Assembly (NCBI RefSeq): GCF_042433515.1
Contig: NZ_JBHLVH010000019.1
Coordinates: forward strand, 62,001-126,000
Source: Kytococcus schroeteri
GTDB taxonomy: Bacteria > Actinomycetota > Actinomycetes > Actinomycetales > Dermatophilaceae
Direction: 5' to 3'
Length of the DNA stretch: 64,000 bases
Part shown: positions 41,727 to 49,313 of the stretch, one piece after another
Layout: the number at the start of each line of letters is the position of its first letter
Numbering within the stretch: the first letter of the stretch is position 1
The notes under the pieces: model-generated
Database searches by the model: none
Told to the model about the DNA's origin: nothing
Seen by the model: only the letters and a program-made list of their open reading frames with translations
Made by a program: the position numbers and the translations under genes

Positions 41727-41747
41727 TGTTGGTCAGGAAGACCAACA
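41727..41747. repeat. 8-bp perfect inverted repeat in the bacteriocin leader
   Basis: TGTTGGTC (41727-41734) and GACCAACA (41740-41747) are separated by 5 nt. It lies between the poly-G tract and the ribosome site, and could be an operator or an mRNA hairpin. Confidence 0.75.
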
Positions 41748-41752
41748 CCGCC

Positions 41753-41783
41753 ATGAGACCCCCCCCCCCAACGCTGTCCGCAA
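41753..41783 (-). promoter_or_regulatory. Candidate bacteriocin promoter with an 11-base homopolymer in the spacer
   Basis: On the reverse strand TTGCGG (41783-41778) and TCTCAT (41758-41753) flank a 19-nt spacer made mostly of G11 (41769-41759). TCTCAT matches the -10 consensus at 4 of 6 positions. The spacer would become 17 nt if two G were lost. The arrangement is reminiscent of slipped-strand phase-variable promoters; the box assignment is inference, the homopolymer is directly seen. Confidence 0.4.
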
Positions 41784-41863
41784 GAGGCGACGACAGATCA
41801 CACCACATCGTGACCGAATCCATGCCGACCCTTGACCATTCAAGCCAGGAGGACCCCTCGACC

Positions 41864-42763
41864 ATGGCCACGCTCGCCCAGTGGATCGAGGGCGCCCGCC
41901 CCCGCACGCTCCCGGCAGCGGTGGCCCCCGTGGCCGTCGGCACCGGCGCGGCGTTCGCCCTACGCGGCACCCACGGCCACGAGGACGCCGGCCACTGGGG
42001 CTTCGCGCTGTTGGCCCTCGTGGTGGCCCTGGCCCTGCAGGTGGGCGTCAACTACGCCAACGACTACTCCGACGGCATCCGCGGCACCGACGAGGAGCGC
42101 ATCGGCCCGGTGCGCCTGGTGGGCCAGCGCCTCGCGCCGCCGCAGCAGGTCAAGGCCGCGGCGTTCAGCGCGTTCGCCCTGGCCGGGCTGGCCGGCATCG
42201 CCCTGAGCGTGCTCTCGGGCCACTGGTGGATGCTGCTCGTCGGCGCGGCGGCCGTGTGGGCGGCGTGGAACTACACCGGCGGCAAGAACCCCTACGGATA
42301 CCGCGGCCTGGGCGAGGTGGCCGTCTTCGTCTTCTTCGGCCTCGTGGCCGTCCTGGGCACGCAGCTCACGCAGGCCGGCACCACGTCCTGGGCCGGGCTC
42401 GCCGGGGCCGTCGGCGTGGGCGCCGTGGCGGCCGCCCTCAACCTCACCAACAACCTCCGCGACATCGAGGGCGACGCCGCCGTGGGCAAGGTGACGCTCG
42501 CGGTCCGGCTCGGTGCCCGTCGCACGCGGAGGCTGTACGCCGGCCTCATCGGCCTGGCCTTCCTCATGGTGCTGGCCTCCGGGCTGCAGCACACTCCCGC
42601 CGTCGTGGCCCTGCTCGCGCTGCCGCTGGCCGTCCCCCCGGTGCGCGCCGTGCTGCAGCGCGCCCGCGGCCGGGCCCTCATCGGTGTGCTCGGCCAGACC
42701 GGGCGCATGCAGCTGGTGCTGGGCCTGCTGTGGGGCCTGGGCCTGTGGTGGGCTGGCCGCTGA
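41864..42763 (+). CDS. menA: 1,4-Dihydroxy-2-naphthoate polyprenyltransferase
   Basis: MenA attaches the isoprenoid tail to DHNA in the membrane, giving demethylmenaquinone. The 299-residue UbiA-family protein starts WIEGARPRTLPAAVAPV. It carries the first Asp-rich motif NYANDYSDGIRGTDE, RLVGQRLAPP, and the second motif NLRDIEGDAAVGK. Multiple hydrophobic segments follow. AGGAGGA (41847-41853) lies 10 nt before the ATG at 41864; an in-frame ATG at 41822 would add 14 residues without family similarity. The bacteriocin cassette separates it from menB-menE. Confidence 0.95.
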   Translation: MATLAQWIEGARPRTLPAAVAPVAVGTGAAFALRGTHGHEDAGHWGFALLALVVALALQVGVNYANDYSDGIRGTDEERIGPVRLVGQRLAPPQQVKAAAFSAFALAGLAGIALSVLSGHWWMLLVGAAAVWAAWNYTGGKNPYGYRGLGEVAVFVFFGLVAVLGTQLTQAGTTSWAGLAGAVGVGAVAAALNLTNNLRDIEGDAAVGKVTLAVRLGARRTRRLYAGLIGLAFLMVLASGLQHTPAVVALLALPLAVPPVRAVLQRARGRALIGVLGQTGRMQLVLGLLWGLGLWWAGR

Positions 42764-42904
42764 CCGGCTGACGCCCCACGCGGCTGCGCCCGGCCCCGTG
42801 GTCGACTCCCACCCGTGGTGGGGTTCACACGCCGCGTCGGGCGGCGCATCATCAGGCAGAACGGGTACCGCCCGGTGCCCGTCCGCCACCCCGAAGGGGA
42901 CGCC

Positions 42905-43432
42905 ATGCGCCGTGCACTGACACTCACCACCCTGCTGGGACTGGGCCTCGCCCTGTCCGCGTGCGGGACCGATGAGGGCGGGTCGGGAGGGTCCGACAGC
43001 CCCACCAGCTCGGTGGGCACCCCGTCGGGGTCCGCCCCGGACGACTCGCCCGCGCCCAGCGAGGACCCGTCCGGCTCCACCAGCCCGAGCGACCCGTCCG
43101 GCGGCGACCCGTCCGGCGGCGATGACCTCCTGGAGCCCGGCGAGAAGGCCGAGAAGAAGCACGCCGGCCGCAACGGCTCCCCCGTCGCCTACCTGGTGAA
43201 GGAGGGCTCCACGCAGGCCGAGCTGGCCGTCCGCTGCGACGGCGGCGGCTCGATGACGCTGGCCCCCACCCGGGGCGGGCAGGGCACCCCGGTGGGCCCC
43301 GAGGTGGAGGTCGCCTGCGACGGCGAGCGCCACGACCTGACGCTGACGGCCGAGAAGCCGTTCAGCTCCTTCCGCGCCCTCACCCCGACCATGGGGCACT
43401 ACGAGATCGCCGTGCTCAGCACGATGCAGTGA
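42905..43432 (+). CDS. Secreted lipoprotein with one Cys-paired repeat domain
   Basis: The 175-residue product has a lipoprotein signal (TLLGLGLALSAC, lipid Cys20). A Ser/Pro/Gly/Asp-rich linker follows, including the duplicated DPSGG unit. The roughly 75-residue C-terminal domain contains AVRCDGGGSMTLAPTRGG, EVACDGERHD and MGHYEIAVL. Two cysteines about 40 residues apart could form a disulfide. I do not recognise the domain. It is clearly related to the domain repeated twice in the neighbour at 43576. GAAGGGGA precedes the ATG by a few bases. Likely role: cell-surface protein of unknown function, lipidated by Lgt. Confidence 0.8.
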   Translation: MRRALTLTTLLGLGLALSACGTDEGGSGGSDSPTSSVGTPSGSAPDDSPAPSEDPSGSTSPSDPSGGDPSGGDDLLEPGEKAEKKHAGRNGSPVAYLVKEGSTQAELAVRCDGGGSMTLAPTRGGQGTPVGPEVEVACDGERHDLTLTAEKPFSSFRALTPTMGHYEIAVLSTMQ

Positions 43433-43575
43433 GGCCCGCACAATGAGACCCGTGCGCTGACACCGCATCACGATCCGGTCACGAGTGGCCCGGTCCCGCC
43501 CACCGACGCACGTCGGGGCGCGAGGATCGGGCCACTCCCGTCTGGGAGTCCGAACCGTCCGCCGAGGGGAACACC

Positions 43576-44469
43576 GTGCGCCGCAGCCTCACCACCACCG
43601 CCACCCTGCTCTGCCTCGCGATGGGGCTCAGTGCCTGCACCGGCGGGGACGGCTCGCCCGAGGCCGACGGCTCGACCACCAGCAGCACGGGCAGCATCAG
43701 CACAGAGCCCTCCACCGGCCCCAGCGGCTCCGGAGACGACGCCAGCCCGAGCCCCACCACCCACGTCGCCACCGCCGACGACGGCAGCGGGGACGACGGC
43801 AACGGCACCGCCCCCACCGAGCCGACCCCGCAGGGTTCGCCCAGCACCACCCCCCTGCTGGGGCAGGCCGGCCCCGAGGAGGAGGAGCTCCGCCCGGCCA
43901 CCACCCTGCCCGCCGGGCGGACCACCACCGTGAGGACCGTCGGGGTGAAGGTGCCCCGGGGCGAGGGCGTCTACGTGGCCGTCGCCTGCGGCGGGACGGG
44001 GCGCGTCACCATCGACGACGGGCTCGGGGACCCCACGCACCTGGAGTGCAGCTCCCCGGCCCACGGCAGCCGTGCCACCCACGTCGTGGACCCCGGGTCC
44101 TCGGTGCGGGTGACGGTCGACCCCGGCGCCCGGGCCGCCTACCGCCTGTACCGCGTCGTCGCCCCGCCCACCCTGGAGCCCGACGCGCTGATCTCCGTCT
44201 CCGGCGAGGGCGGCGGGGACGCGTTCGTCGCCGAGGTCGCCCCGGGGCGGCGGATGCATGTCACCGTGCGGTGCGACGGAGACGGGACCCTCGCGCTCCG
44301 CGCCCAGGGCCGGGGCGGCTCGCCCCTCGGCGCACCCCAGCGGTTCGTCTGCGACGGCACGAAGCGGCGTGCCGTCGTGGAGGCCCCGCGGCGCTTCACC
44401 TTCCTGCAGGTCGCCCCCACCTCGGGGGTCGGCCGGTACGAGGTGGCCGTCACCCGCGTGGAGCGCTGA
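43576..44469 (+). CDS. Secreted lipoprotein with two Cys-paired repeat domains
   Basis: The 297-residue product has a lipobox (CLAMGLSAC, lipid Cys21), and a roughly 80-residue Thr/Ser/Asp-rich linker. It then has two related domains: one with VAVACGGTGRVTID and HLECSSPAHG, the other with VTVRCDGDGTLALRAQGRGG and RFVCDGTKRR, ending VGRYEVAVTRV. The second repeat matches the single domain of the neighbouring lipoprotein at 42905, indicating duplication. GAGGGGA (43564-43570) is 5 nt before the GTG. No function can be assigned. The gene ends 3 nt before the convergent DUF4229 gene. Confidence 0.8.
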   Translation: MRRSLTTTATLLCLAMGLSACTGGDGSPEADGSTTSSTGSISTEPSTGPSGSGDDASPSPTTHVATADDGSGDDGNGTAPTEPTPQGSPSTTPLLGQAGPEEEELRPATTLPAGRTTTVRTVGVKVPRGEGVYVAVACGGTGRVTIDDGLGDPTHLECSSPAHGSRATHVVDPGSSVRVTVDPGARAAYRLYRVVAPPTLEPDALISVSGEGGGDAFVAEVAPGRRMHVTVRCDGDGTLALRAQGRGGSPLGAPQRFVCDGTKRRAVVEAPRRFTFLQVAPTSGVGRYEVAVTRVER

Positions 44470-44472
44470 GGC

Positions 44473-44802
44473 TCAGACGAAGTCGTCCTCGCCACCCGCA
44501 CGCCGGGCGGCGGGGGCGCCGGTCACCTGGTCCTCCACGTCCTCGTCGCTCACCGGCTGGGTGCGGGAGCGCTTCGCCTCACGACGCGCGATGGCGTCGT
44601 CGATCTGCGCGGAGAAGTCCTGCCGGGGCGCCTTGAGGAAGAACCACGAGGCCACCATCGAGGCCAGGGCGGCGGCGACCACCACCCAGAACGGGCCGGT
44701 GCTGCCGAGGTCCACCCCGGTCAGCTCGACCACCAGGAAGAACCCGGCGGCGAAGAACAGGAACACCAGGATCCGCAGGAGCGTGTAGCGCAGCACGGTC
44801 AC
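44473..44802 (-). CDS. DUF4229-type small membrane protein
   Basis: The 109-residue protein has two membrane segments (LRILVFLFFAAGFFLVVEL and FWVVVAAALASMVASWFFL) and a charged C-terminal tail containing IDDAIARREAKR. This layout fits the DUF4229 family often found beside cytochrome c maturation genes in actinobacteria. The function is unknown. The GTG at 44802 overlaps the ccsB stop by 4 nt, so it is the last gene of the hem-ccs unit. Confidence 0.8.
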   Translation of the reverse strand: MTVLRYTLLRILVFLFFAAGFFLVVELTGVDLGSTGPFWVVVAAALASMVASWFFLKAPRQDFSAQIDDAIARREAKRSRTQPVSDEDVEDQVTGAPAARRAGGEDDFV

Positions 44803-45683
44803 ATCCCCGAGTACGAGTGGAAGCCGACGAAGTACACGTTGACGACGGCGTAGTTGATGATGATGCAGGCGAAGCCGGCGATGGCCAGCCAGGCCGAGTG
44901 GCGCGTCCACCCAGCGGTGGCGCGCGAGTGCAGGTAGGCGGCGTAGACCACCCAGATGACGAAGGTCCACACCTCCTTGGGGTCCCAGCCCCAGTAGCGG
45001 CCCCACGCGCGCTCGGCCCAGATGGCGCCGGCCACCAGCGTGAAGGTCCACAGCGGGAAGCCGATGACGTGGGCCGAGTAGGTGAGCTTGTCCAGCCGGT
45101 CGGCCGAGGGCACGCGCTCCAGGAAGGCCGGGCCGCTGCCGCGCTCCTCCCGACGCCGCTGCAGCAGGTAGAGCACCGCCAGCGCGAAGCCGATGACGAA
45201 CACACCGATGGAGAGCGTGGCCACGGTGACGTGGATGACCAGCCAGGCGCTCTGCAGCGAGGGCATGAGCTGGGAGGCCTCGGTCCACCAGGCGGTGGTG
45301 GCCGCGCCGAGGATGAGCAGCACCGGCCCCACCACGAACAGGCCCAGCCAGCGCGTGTCGCGGCGCAACGCCCACAGGGTGAAGCCCACCATCGCGAAGG
45401 CGGCGGCGGCCAGCGCGAACTCGTACATGTTGCCCAGCGGCGCGCGGTGCACCGAGAGCCCACGGGTGGCGATGGTGGCCAGCAGCGTGCCGGTGCCCAG
45501 CAGCGCCAGCACCTGCCCGGCGGTGCCCATGCGGCGGCCGTCGGCCATCGCGAGGTAGCCGGTGTAGGCCAGCATCGAGAGGGCCAGCACGGCCATGGTC
45601 ACCACCGAGAGCACGTCGGAGGTGCGGGCCATCGGCTCGTCCACCGAGGCCAGCAGCGCGATCGGCGCTCCCTGCACGGTCAT
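44799..45683 (-). CDS. ccsB: Cytochrome c biogenesis protein CcsB (ResC)
   Basis: CcsB/ResC works with ResB as the system II heme-delivery and ligation complex at the outer face of the membrane. The 294-residue polytopic protein contains the tryptophan-rich heme-handling motif WGRYWGWDPKEVWTF. It also has HVTVATLSIGVF and HRAPLGNMYEFAL, with conserved external histidines. Its ATG is in the ATG/TGA overlap with the resB stop. Neighbours resB, ccdA and tlpA supply the rest of the system. Confidence 0.95.
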   Translation of the reverse strand: MTVQGAPIALLASVDEPMARTSDVLSVVTMAVLALSMLAYTGYLAMADGRRMGTAGQVLALLGTGTLLATIATRGLSVHRAPLGNMYEFALAAAAFAMVGFTLWALRRDTRWLGLFVVGPVLLILGAATTAWWTEASQLMPSLQSAWLVIHVTVATLSIGVFVIGFALAVLYLLQRRREERGSGPAFLERVPSADRLDKLTYSAHVIGFPLWTFTLVAGAIWAERAWGRYWGWDPKEVWTFVIWVVYAAYLHSRATAGWTRHSAWLAIAGFACIIINYAVVNVYFVGFHSYSGM

Positions 45684-47236
45684 CAGTTCTCCTCGTCCTG
45701 CGCCCGGGCGGTCCCGAGGCGCTGCGTCAGCTGCGTGTGGAGGGCATCCACGCCCTCGGCCACCGTGGGGTCGTGGCCCTTGGCCAGGCCGGCCATCTCC
45801 ACGCGGGCCCCGCCCTCGCCCGGCACGATGCGGACGAAGTAGCGGCGGCGGCGGATGGTCAGGGTCATCACCAGGCCCACCAGGCCGGTGAGCGCCGAGA
45901 CGAGCGCGGGCACCTGGCCCGGGTCGTGGCGCACGGTGAGGCCGGCGAAACGGCGGACGCCCTCGAAGGTCACGGTGCCGCGGCCGCCGGGCAGCTCGTA
46001 CTCCTCGCCGGGGCGCAGGAAGATGCGCACCGGGGTGCCGTCCTTGCCCTGCACTTGCTTCATGCGGTCGGTGTTCAGGGTGAAGACCGACTGCGGGCGG
46101 CCGCCGGGGAAGAGCTCGCCCTGCCAGGCGGTCATCACCAGGGCCGGGTCGGCCAGGCCGGGGAAGGTCGAGTGGGGGCCGCGGTCGCCGGTGATGGCCT
46201 GGGTGGGCAGGAACAGCCCGGCCAGGCCCAGCTGCTTCCCGTCCTCCCCGGCGGACACCTTGAACGCACCGCTGGAGGTGTACTGGTTGTCCTGCACCAG
46301 CATCGGGGAGGCCTCGCGGTAGAGCAGGGTGCCCTTCGCGTCGCGGACGCTCACCTCCGGCGCGTAGCCGTTGCCCAGCAGGTAGATGCGGGCGCCGCCC
46401 ACCGAGAGCGGGGCGTTCACGGTGAACTTCTGCGCGCGCTCACCGTCACCGTCGTCGAAGCGGGCGTCCACCTCGAAGCGGCGGGGCGCACCGAACTGCC
46501 CCTTGCCCGCGTCCGGGTCGGTCTCGAAGTCGACGTCGACCTCGTCGACCGCCAGCCGGAAGTCCGGCAGGTCGCGGGTGTCCACCCACGGCCCGGCGCT
46601 CAGGGTGTCGTACCGGCCGTTGCTCGAGGTGAACTCCTCGCCCTCCACCACGAGCACCTCGGCACGCCAGCCGAAGAGGTAGCCCAGGGCCACGCTCACG
46701 AGCACGCCCACGAGGCTGATGTGGAAGACCAGGTTGCCCAGCTCGCGGAGCATGCCGGTCTCCATCGAGACCTCGCGGACCCCCTCGGCGCGCGACTCCT
46801 CGCGCACCCGGTAGCGGCGCGAGCGGCCCAGCGCGGCCACCTCGGCAGCGGTCGACTCCACGTCCGCACCCGGCAGGTCCACCACACGGTGGCCGGGCAT
46901 GCGGGTGGTGCGCCGCGGCACGGCCGGGGGCTGCTGCCGCCAGCCGTCCAGGTACACCTTGGTGCGGGGGATGATGCAGCCCACCAGCGAGGTGAACAGC
47001 AGCAGGTAGATGGCCGCGAACCACGGGCTGGAGTAGACGTCGAACATCTGCAGCGCGTCGAGCACGCGGGAGAGCTCGGGGTGGTCCTGCTGGTAGCGGT
47101 CCACCGCGGCGGAGTCCACGGAGCGCTGCGGCCAGATGGAGCCGGGCACGGCGGCCACGGCCAGCAGCAGGAGCAGCAGCAGCGCGGTGCGCATGCTCGT
47201 CAGCTGCGCCCACGCCCAACGCAGGGTGCCCACCAT
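45683..47236 (-). CDS. resB: Cytochrome c biogenesis protein ResB
   Basis: ResB (Ccs1) partners CcsB in attaching heme to apocytochrome c. The 517-residue protein has an N-terminal hydrophobic segment after WAWAQLTSMRTALLLLLL. GSIWPQRS follows, then two further helices (IYLLLFTSLVGCIIPRTK; NLVFHISLVGVLVSVALGYL) and a large extracytoplasmic domain. A last membrane helix (VSALTGLVGLVMTLTIRRRRYFVRI) is near the end. The ATG at 47236 shares a base with the ccdA stop. Confidence 0.95.
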   Translation of the reverse strand: MVGTLRWAWAQLTSMRTALLLLLLLAVAAVPGSIWPQRSVDSAAVDRYQQDHPELSRVLDALQMFDVYSSPWFAAIYLLLFTSLVGCIIPRTKVYLDGWRQQPPAVPRRTTRMPGHRVVDLPGADVESTAAEVAALGRSRRYRVREESRAEGVREVSMETGMLRELGNLVFHISLVGVLVSVALGYLFGWRAEVLVVEGEEFTSSNGRYDTLSAGPWVDTRDLPDFRLAVDEVDVDFETDPDAGKGQFGAPRRFEVDARFDDGDGERAQKFTVNAPLSVGGARIYLLGNGYAPEVSVRDAKGTLLYREASPMLVQDNQYTSSGAFKVSAGEDGKQLGLAGLFLPTQAITGDRGPHSTFPGLADPALVMTAWQGELFPGGRPQSVFTLNTDRMKQVQGKDGTPVRIFLRPGEEYELPGGRGTVTFEGVRRFAGLTVRHDPGQVPALVSALTGLVGLVMTLTIRRRRYFVRIVPGEGGARVEMAGLAKGHDPTVAEGVDALHTQLTQRLGTARAQDEEN

Positions 47237-47991
47237 CAGATCACCGGCCTGAACGAGGAGATCCACTCGGTCTGGAACCAGACCATGACCCGGTCCCACA
47301 CGCCGGCCAGCATGAGCAGGCCGAGCACCATGAGCACCACGCCCCCGGCGGCGCTGATGACGCCGTGGTGGTCGCGCATCCAGCCCAGGGCGGTGGCCGC
47401 GCGGGAGATGCCGGCGGCCAGCAGCACGAAGGGCAGGCCCAGGCCGAGGCTGTAGGCCGCGGCGAGCACGCCACCGCGGGCGATGGCGTCACCGGAGCCG
47501 CTCAGCGAGCTGCTCAGGGTGAGGATGGCCCCCAGGACCGGCCCGATGCAGGCCGAGAAGCCCAGCCCGAACGCGGCGCCCAGCAGCGGGGCCCCGGCCA
47601 GACCGGCGGCAGGCCGCCAGCGCACCTTCCACTCACGGCCGCCGAGCCCGAAGGTCATCACCGCACCCATGGCCAGCACCACCAGCCCACCGGCGCGCAG
47701 CAGCAGCCCGCGGTCGTCGGCCAGGGCGATGCTCACCCCGGAGACCACCACCGACAGGCCGAGGAAGACCACGGTGAAGCCGAGCACGAAGAGCAGGCTG
47801 GCCAGCACCAGGCGGGGGCGCCCCACGGACCGGTCCTGGGCCTGCACGCCGCCCAGCCCGGTCACGTAGCCGAGGAAGCCCGGCACCAGGGGCAGCACAC
47901 ACGGGGAGGCGAAGCTCACCACGCCGCCGGCGAAGGCCAGCGCCATGGCCCACGGCAGGAAGCCCGAGGCGATGGTGTCCTGCAGGCCCAT
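47236..47991 (-). CDS. ccdA: Cytochrome c biogenesis protein CcdA
   Basis: CcdA is the DsbD-like membrane protein that carries reducing equivalents from cytoplasmic thioredoxin to the extracytoplasmic TlpA/ResA. The 251-residue protein has six or so membrane segments. The two reactive cysteines are visible in SFASPCVLPLVPG and GFSACIGPVLGA. It lies directly downstream of the tlpA-like gene (adjacent stop and start). The rest of the unit, ResB and CcsB, uses the reduced apocytochrome. Confidence 0.95.
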   Translation of the reverse strand: MGLQDTIASGFLPWAMALAFAGGVVSFASPCVLPLVPGFLGYVTGLGGVQAQDRSVGRPRLVLASLLFVLGFTVVFLGLSVVVSGVSIALADDRGLLLRAGGLVVLAMGAVMTFGLGGREWKVRWRPAAGLAGAPLLGAAFGLGFSACIGPVLGAILTLSSSLSGSGDAIARGGVLAAAYSLGLGLPFVLLAAGISRAATALGWMRDHHGVISAAGGVVLMVLGLLMLAGVWDRVMVWFQTEWISSFRPVI

Positions 47992-48624
47992 TCAGTCGCC
48001 CTCACCCAGCACGCGGTCCACCAGCGAGCGCAGGGTGGAGGCCTCCACCGGCCCGGAGACGCGCGCGGCGATGCGGCGCTGCGCGTCGAGCACCAGCGTG
48101 GTGGGGGTGGCCGAGGCGGCGCCCTGCAGCCCGCGGAGGGTGGCCCCGCCGTCGTCGGCGAGGTTGGGATAGGTCACCTTGCGGGAGGCCACGAAGGCCT
48201 TCGCCGTCTCGGCGGAGTCCCGCTGCACCAGGCCCAGCAGCAGCACGTCCTTCTTCTCGTACTCCTGCCAGAAGTCCTGCAGCACCGGCATCTCCTTGAT
48301 GCACGGCGGGCACCAGGAGCCCCAGGTGTTGAGCAGCACCACCTTCTGGTCGGCGTCCTCGAGTCGGAAGTCCTTGCCCTCCAGCGTCTTCCCGACGAGC
48401 GTCACCGGCTGGCGCCGCTCGCCGGCATCCAGCTCCTCCACCGTGCCGTCGCCGGAGATGTAGTTGGAGTCGCCCTCGCCCCGGGCGCGGCCGGAGACGG
48501 TGTTGCCCTCGTCCCCGCCGCAGGCCGACAGGGCCATCGCCCCGAGGCCGGTGAGGCCTCCGGAGAGCACGAGGCGACGCGAGGGGGTCCACAGGCCGGC
48601 CCGCGTCGGGCGCGGCGCGCTCAT
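47992..48624 (-). CDS. TlpA/ResA-like thioredoxin lipoprotein
   Basis: The 210-residue protein has a signal with a twin-arginine-like SRRLVLSG followed by a lipobox (AMALSAC, lipid Cys35). Its TlpA-like domain has the active site WCPPC (Cys105, Cys108). FRLEDADQKVVLLNTWGS and the cis-Pro loop ATPTTLVLD are typical. It should keep apocytochrome c cysteines reduced before heme attachment, receiving electrons from CcdA next door. The ATG overlaps the end of the phosphatase gene by 4 nt. Confidence 0.92.
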   Translation of the reverse strand: MSAPRPTRAGLWTPSRRLVLSGGLTGLGAMALSACGGDEGNTVSGRARGEGDSNYISGDGTVEELDAGERRQPVTLVGKTLEGKDFRLEDADQKVVLLNTWGSWCPPCIKEMPVLQDFWQEYEKKDVLLLGLVQRDSAETAKAFVASRKVTYPNLADDGGATLRGLQGAASATPTTLVLDAQRRIAARVSGPVEASTLRSLVDRVLGEGD

Positions 48625-49313
48625 GCCCCGGGCACCGGGGAGGCACCGGGCAGCAGCGAGGCGGCGGGCTCGCTGTAGTGCACGGCGTACACCTCGTCAC
48701 CGGTGAGGTCGATGGTGGTGACGCTCGCCAGGGAGCACTCGCGCCTGCGCGGGTCGTGCGGCAGGGCGCGCCCCTCGAGCTGGCTGCGCAGCATCCAGAC
48801 CGGCAGCTGGTGGCTCACGACCACGGCCTCGTGGCCGCGGGCGGCCCGGGCGGCGTCGCGCACCGCGGCGTCCATGCGGGCGGCGATCACCCGGTAGGGC
48901 TCACCCCACGACGGACGCAGCGGGTTCCACAGCACCGGCCACGAGCGCGGGTCGCGCAGGGCGCCCTTCGAGGACCCCACGCGGCGCCCCTCGAACTGGT
49001 TCTCGGACTCGATGACGCGCACGTCGGTGTGCACCTCCAGCCCCGTCAGCTCGGCCACCGGGGCGGCGGTCTCCTGGGCACGCTCCAGCGGGGAGGCCAC
49101 CAGGTGGGTGACGTCGTGCCCGCGCAGGGACTCGGCCACCATGCGCGCCATCGCGTGGCCGCGGTCGCTCAGGTGGTAGCCGGGCAGGCGCCCGTAGAGC
49201 ACCTTCTCGGGGTTGAACACCTCGCCGTGGCGCACCACGTGCACCAGCGTGCGGTCGGCCCGCCCGTCGTGGCGCGGCGGCTCGGTGGGGTGCACGGTCG
49301 TGGGCGCACTCAT
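48621..49313 (-). CDS. Histidine phosphatase family protein
   Basis: The 230-residue phosphoglycerate-mutase-like enzyme has the catalytic RHGE motif (VVRHGEVFN), LSDRGHAMAR, VASPLERAQETA and the second histidine in VVVSHQLPVW. The substrate is unknown. This gene is commonly kept between hemL and the tlpA-like gene in actinobacteria, so a role linked to heme or cytochrome metabolism is possible but unproven. An alpha-ribazole phosphatase role for the B12 pathway also cannot be excluded. Its start overlaps the hemL stop by 4 nt. Confidence 0.9.
   Translation of the reverse strand: MSAPTTVHPTEPPRHDGRADRTLVHVVRHGEVFNPEKVLYGRLPGYHLSDRGHAMARMVAESLRGHDVTHLVASPLERAQETAAPVAELTGLEVHTDVRVIESENQFEGRRVGSSKGALRDPRSWPVLWNPLRPSWGEPYRVIAARMDAAVRDAARAARGHEAVVVSHQLPVWMLRSQLEGRALPHDPRRRECSLASVTTIDLTGDEVYAVHYSEPAASLLPGASPVPGA

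Noticed and set aside
41339..42763. Longer menA frame starting upstream in the bacteriocin region
   Set aside because: The extra residues are antisense to the bacteriocin gene and its leader; AGGAGGA and UbiA-family homology support the ATG at 41864.
42960..43140. Short DPSGG repeats taken as a tandem DNA repeat
   Set aside because: They are two copies of a codon-level repeat in a disordered lipoprotein linker, not a CRISPR or regulatory repeat. No CRISPR-like array is seen anywhere in the window.
48621..49313. Assigning the histidine phosphatase as the alpha-ribazole phosphatase of the B12 pathway
   Set aside because: It is embedded in the heme/cytochrome block with overlapping genes, and has no sequence feature I can tie to alpha-ribazole phosphate.
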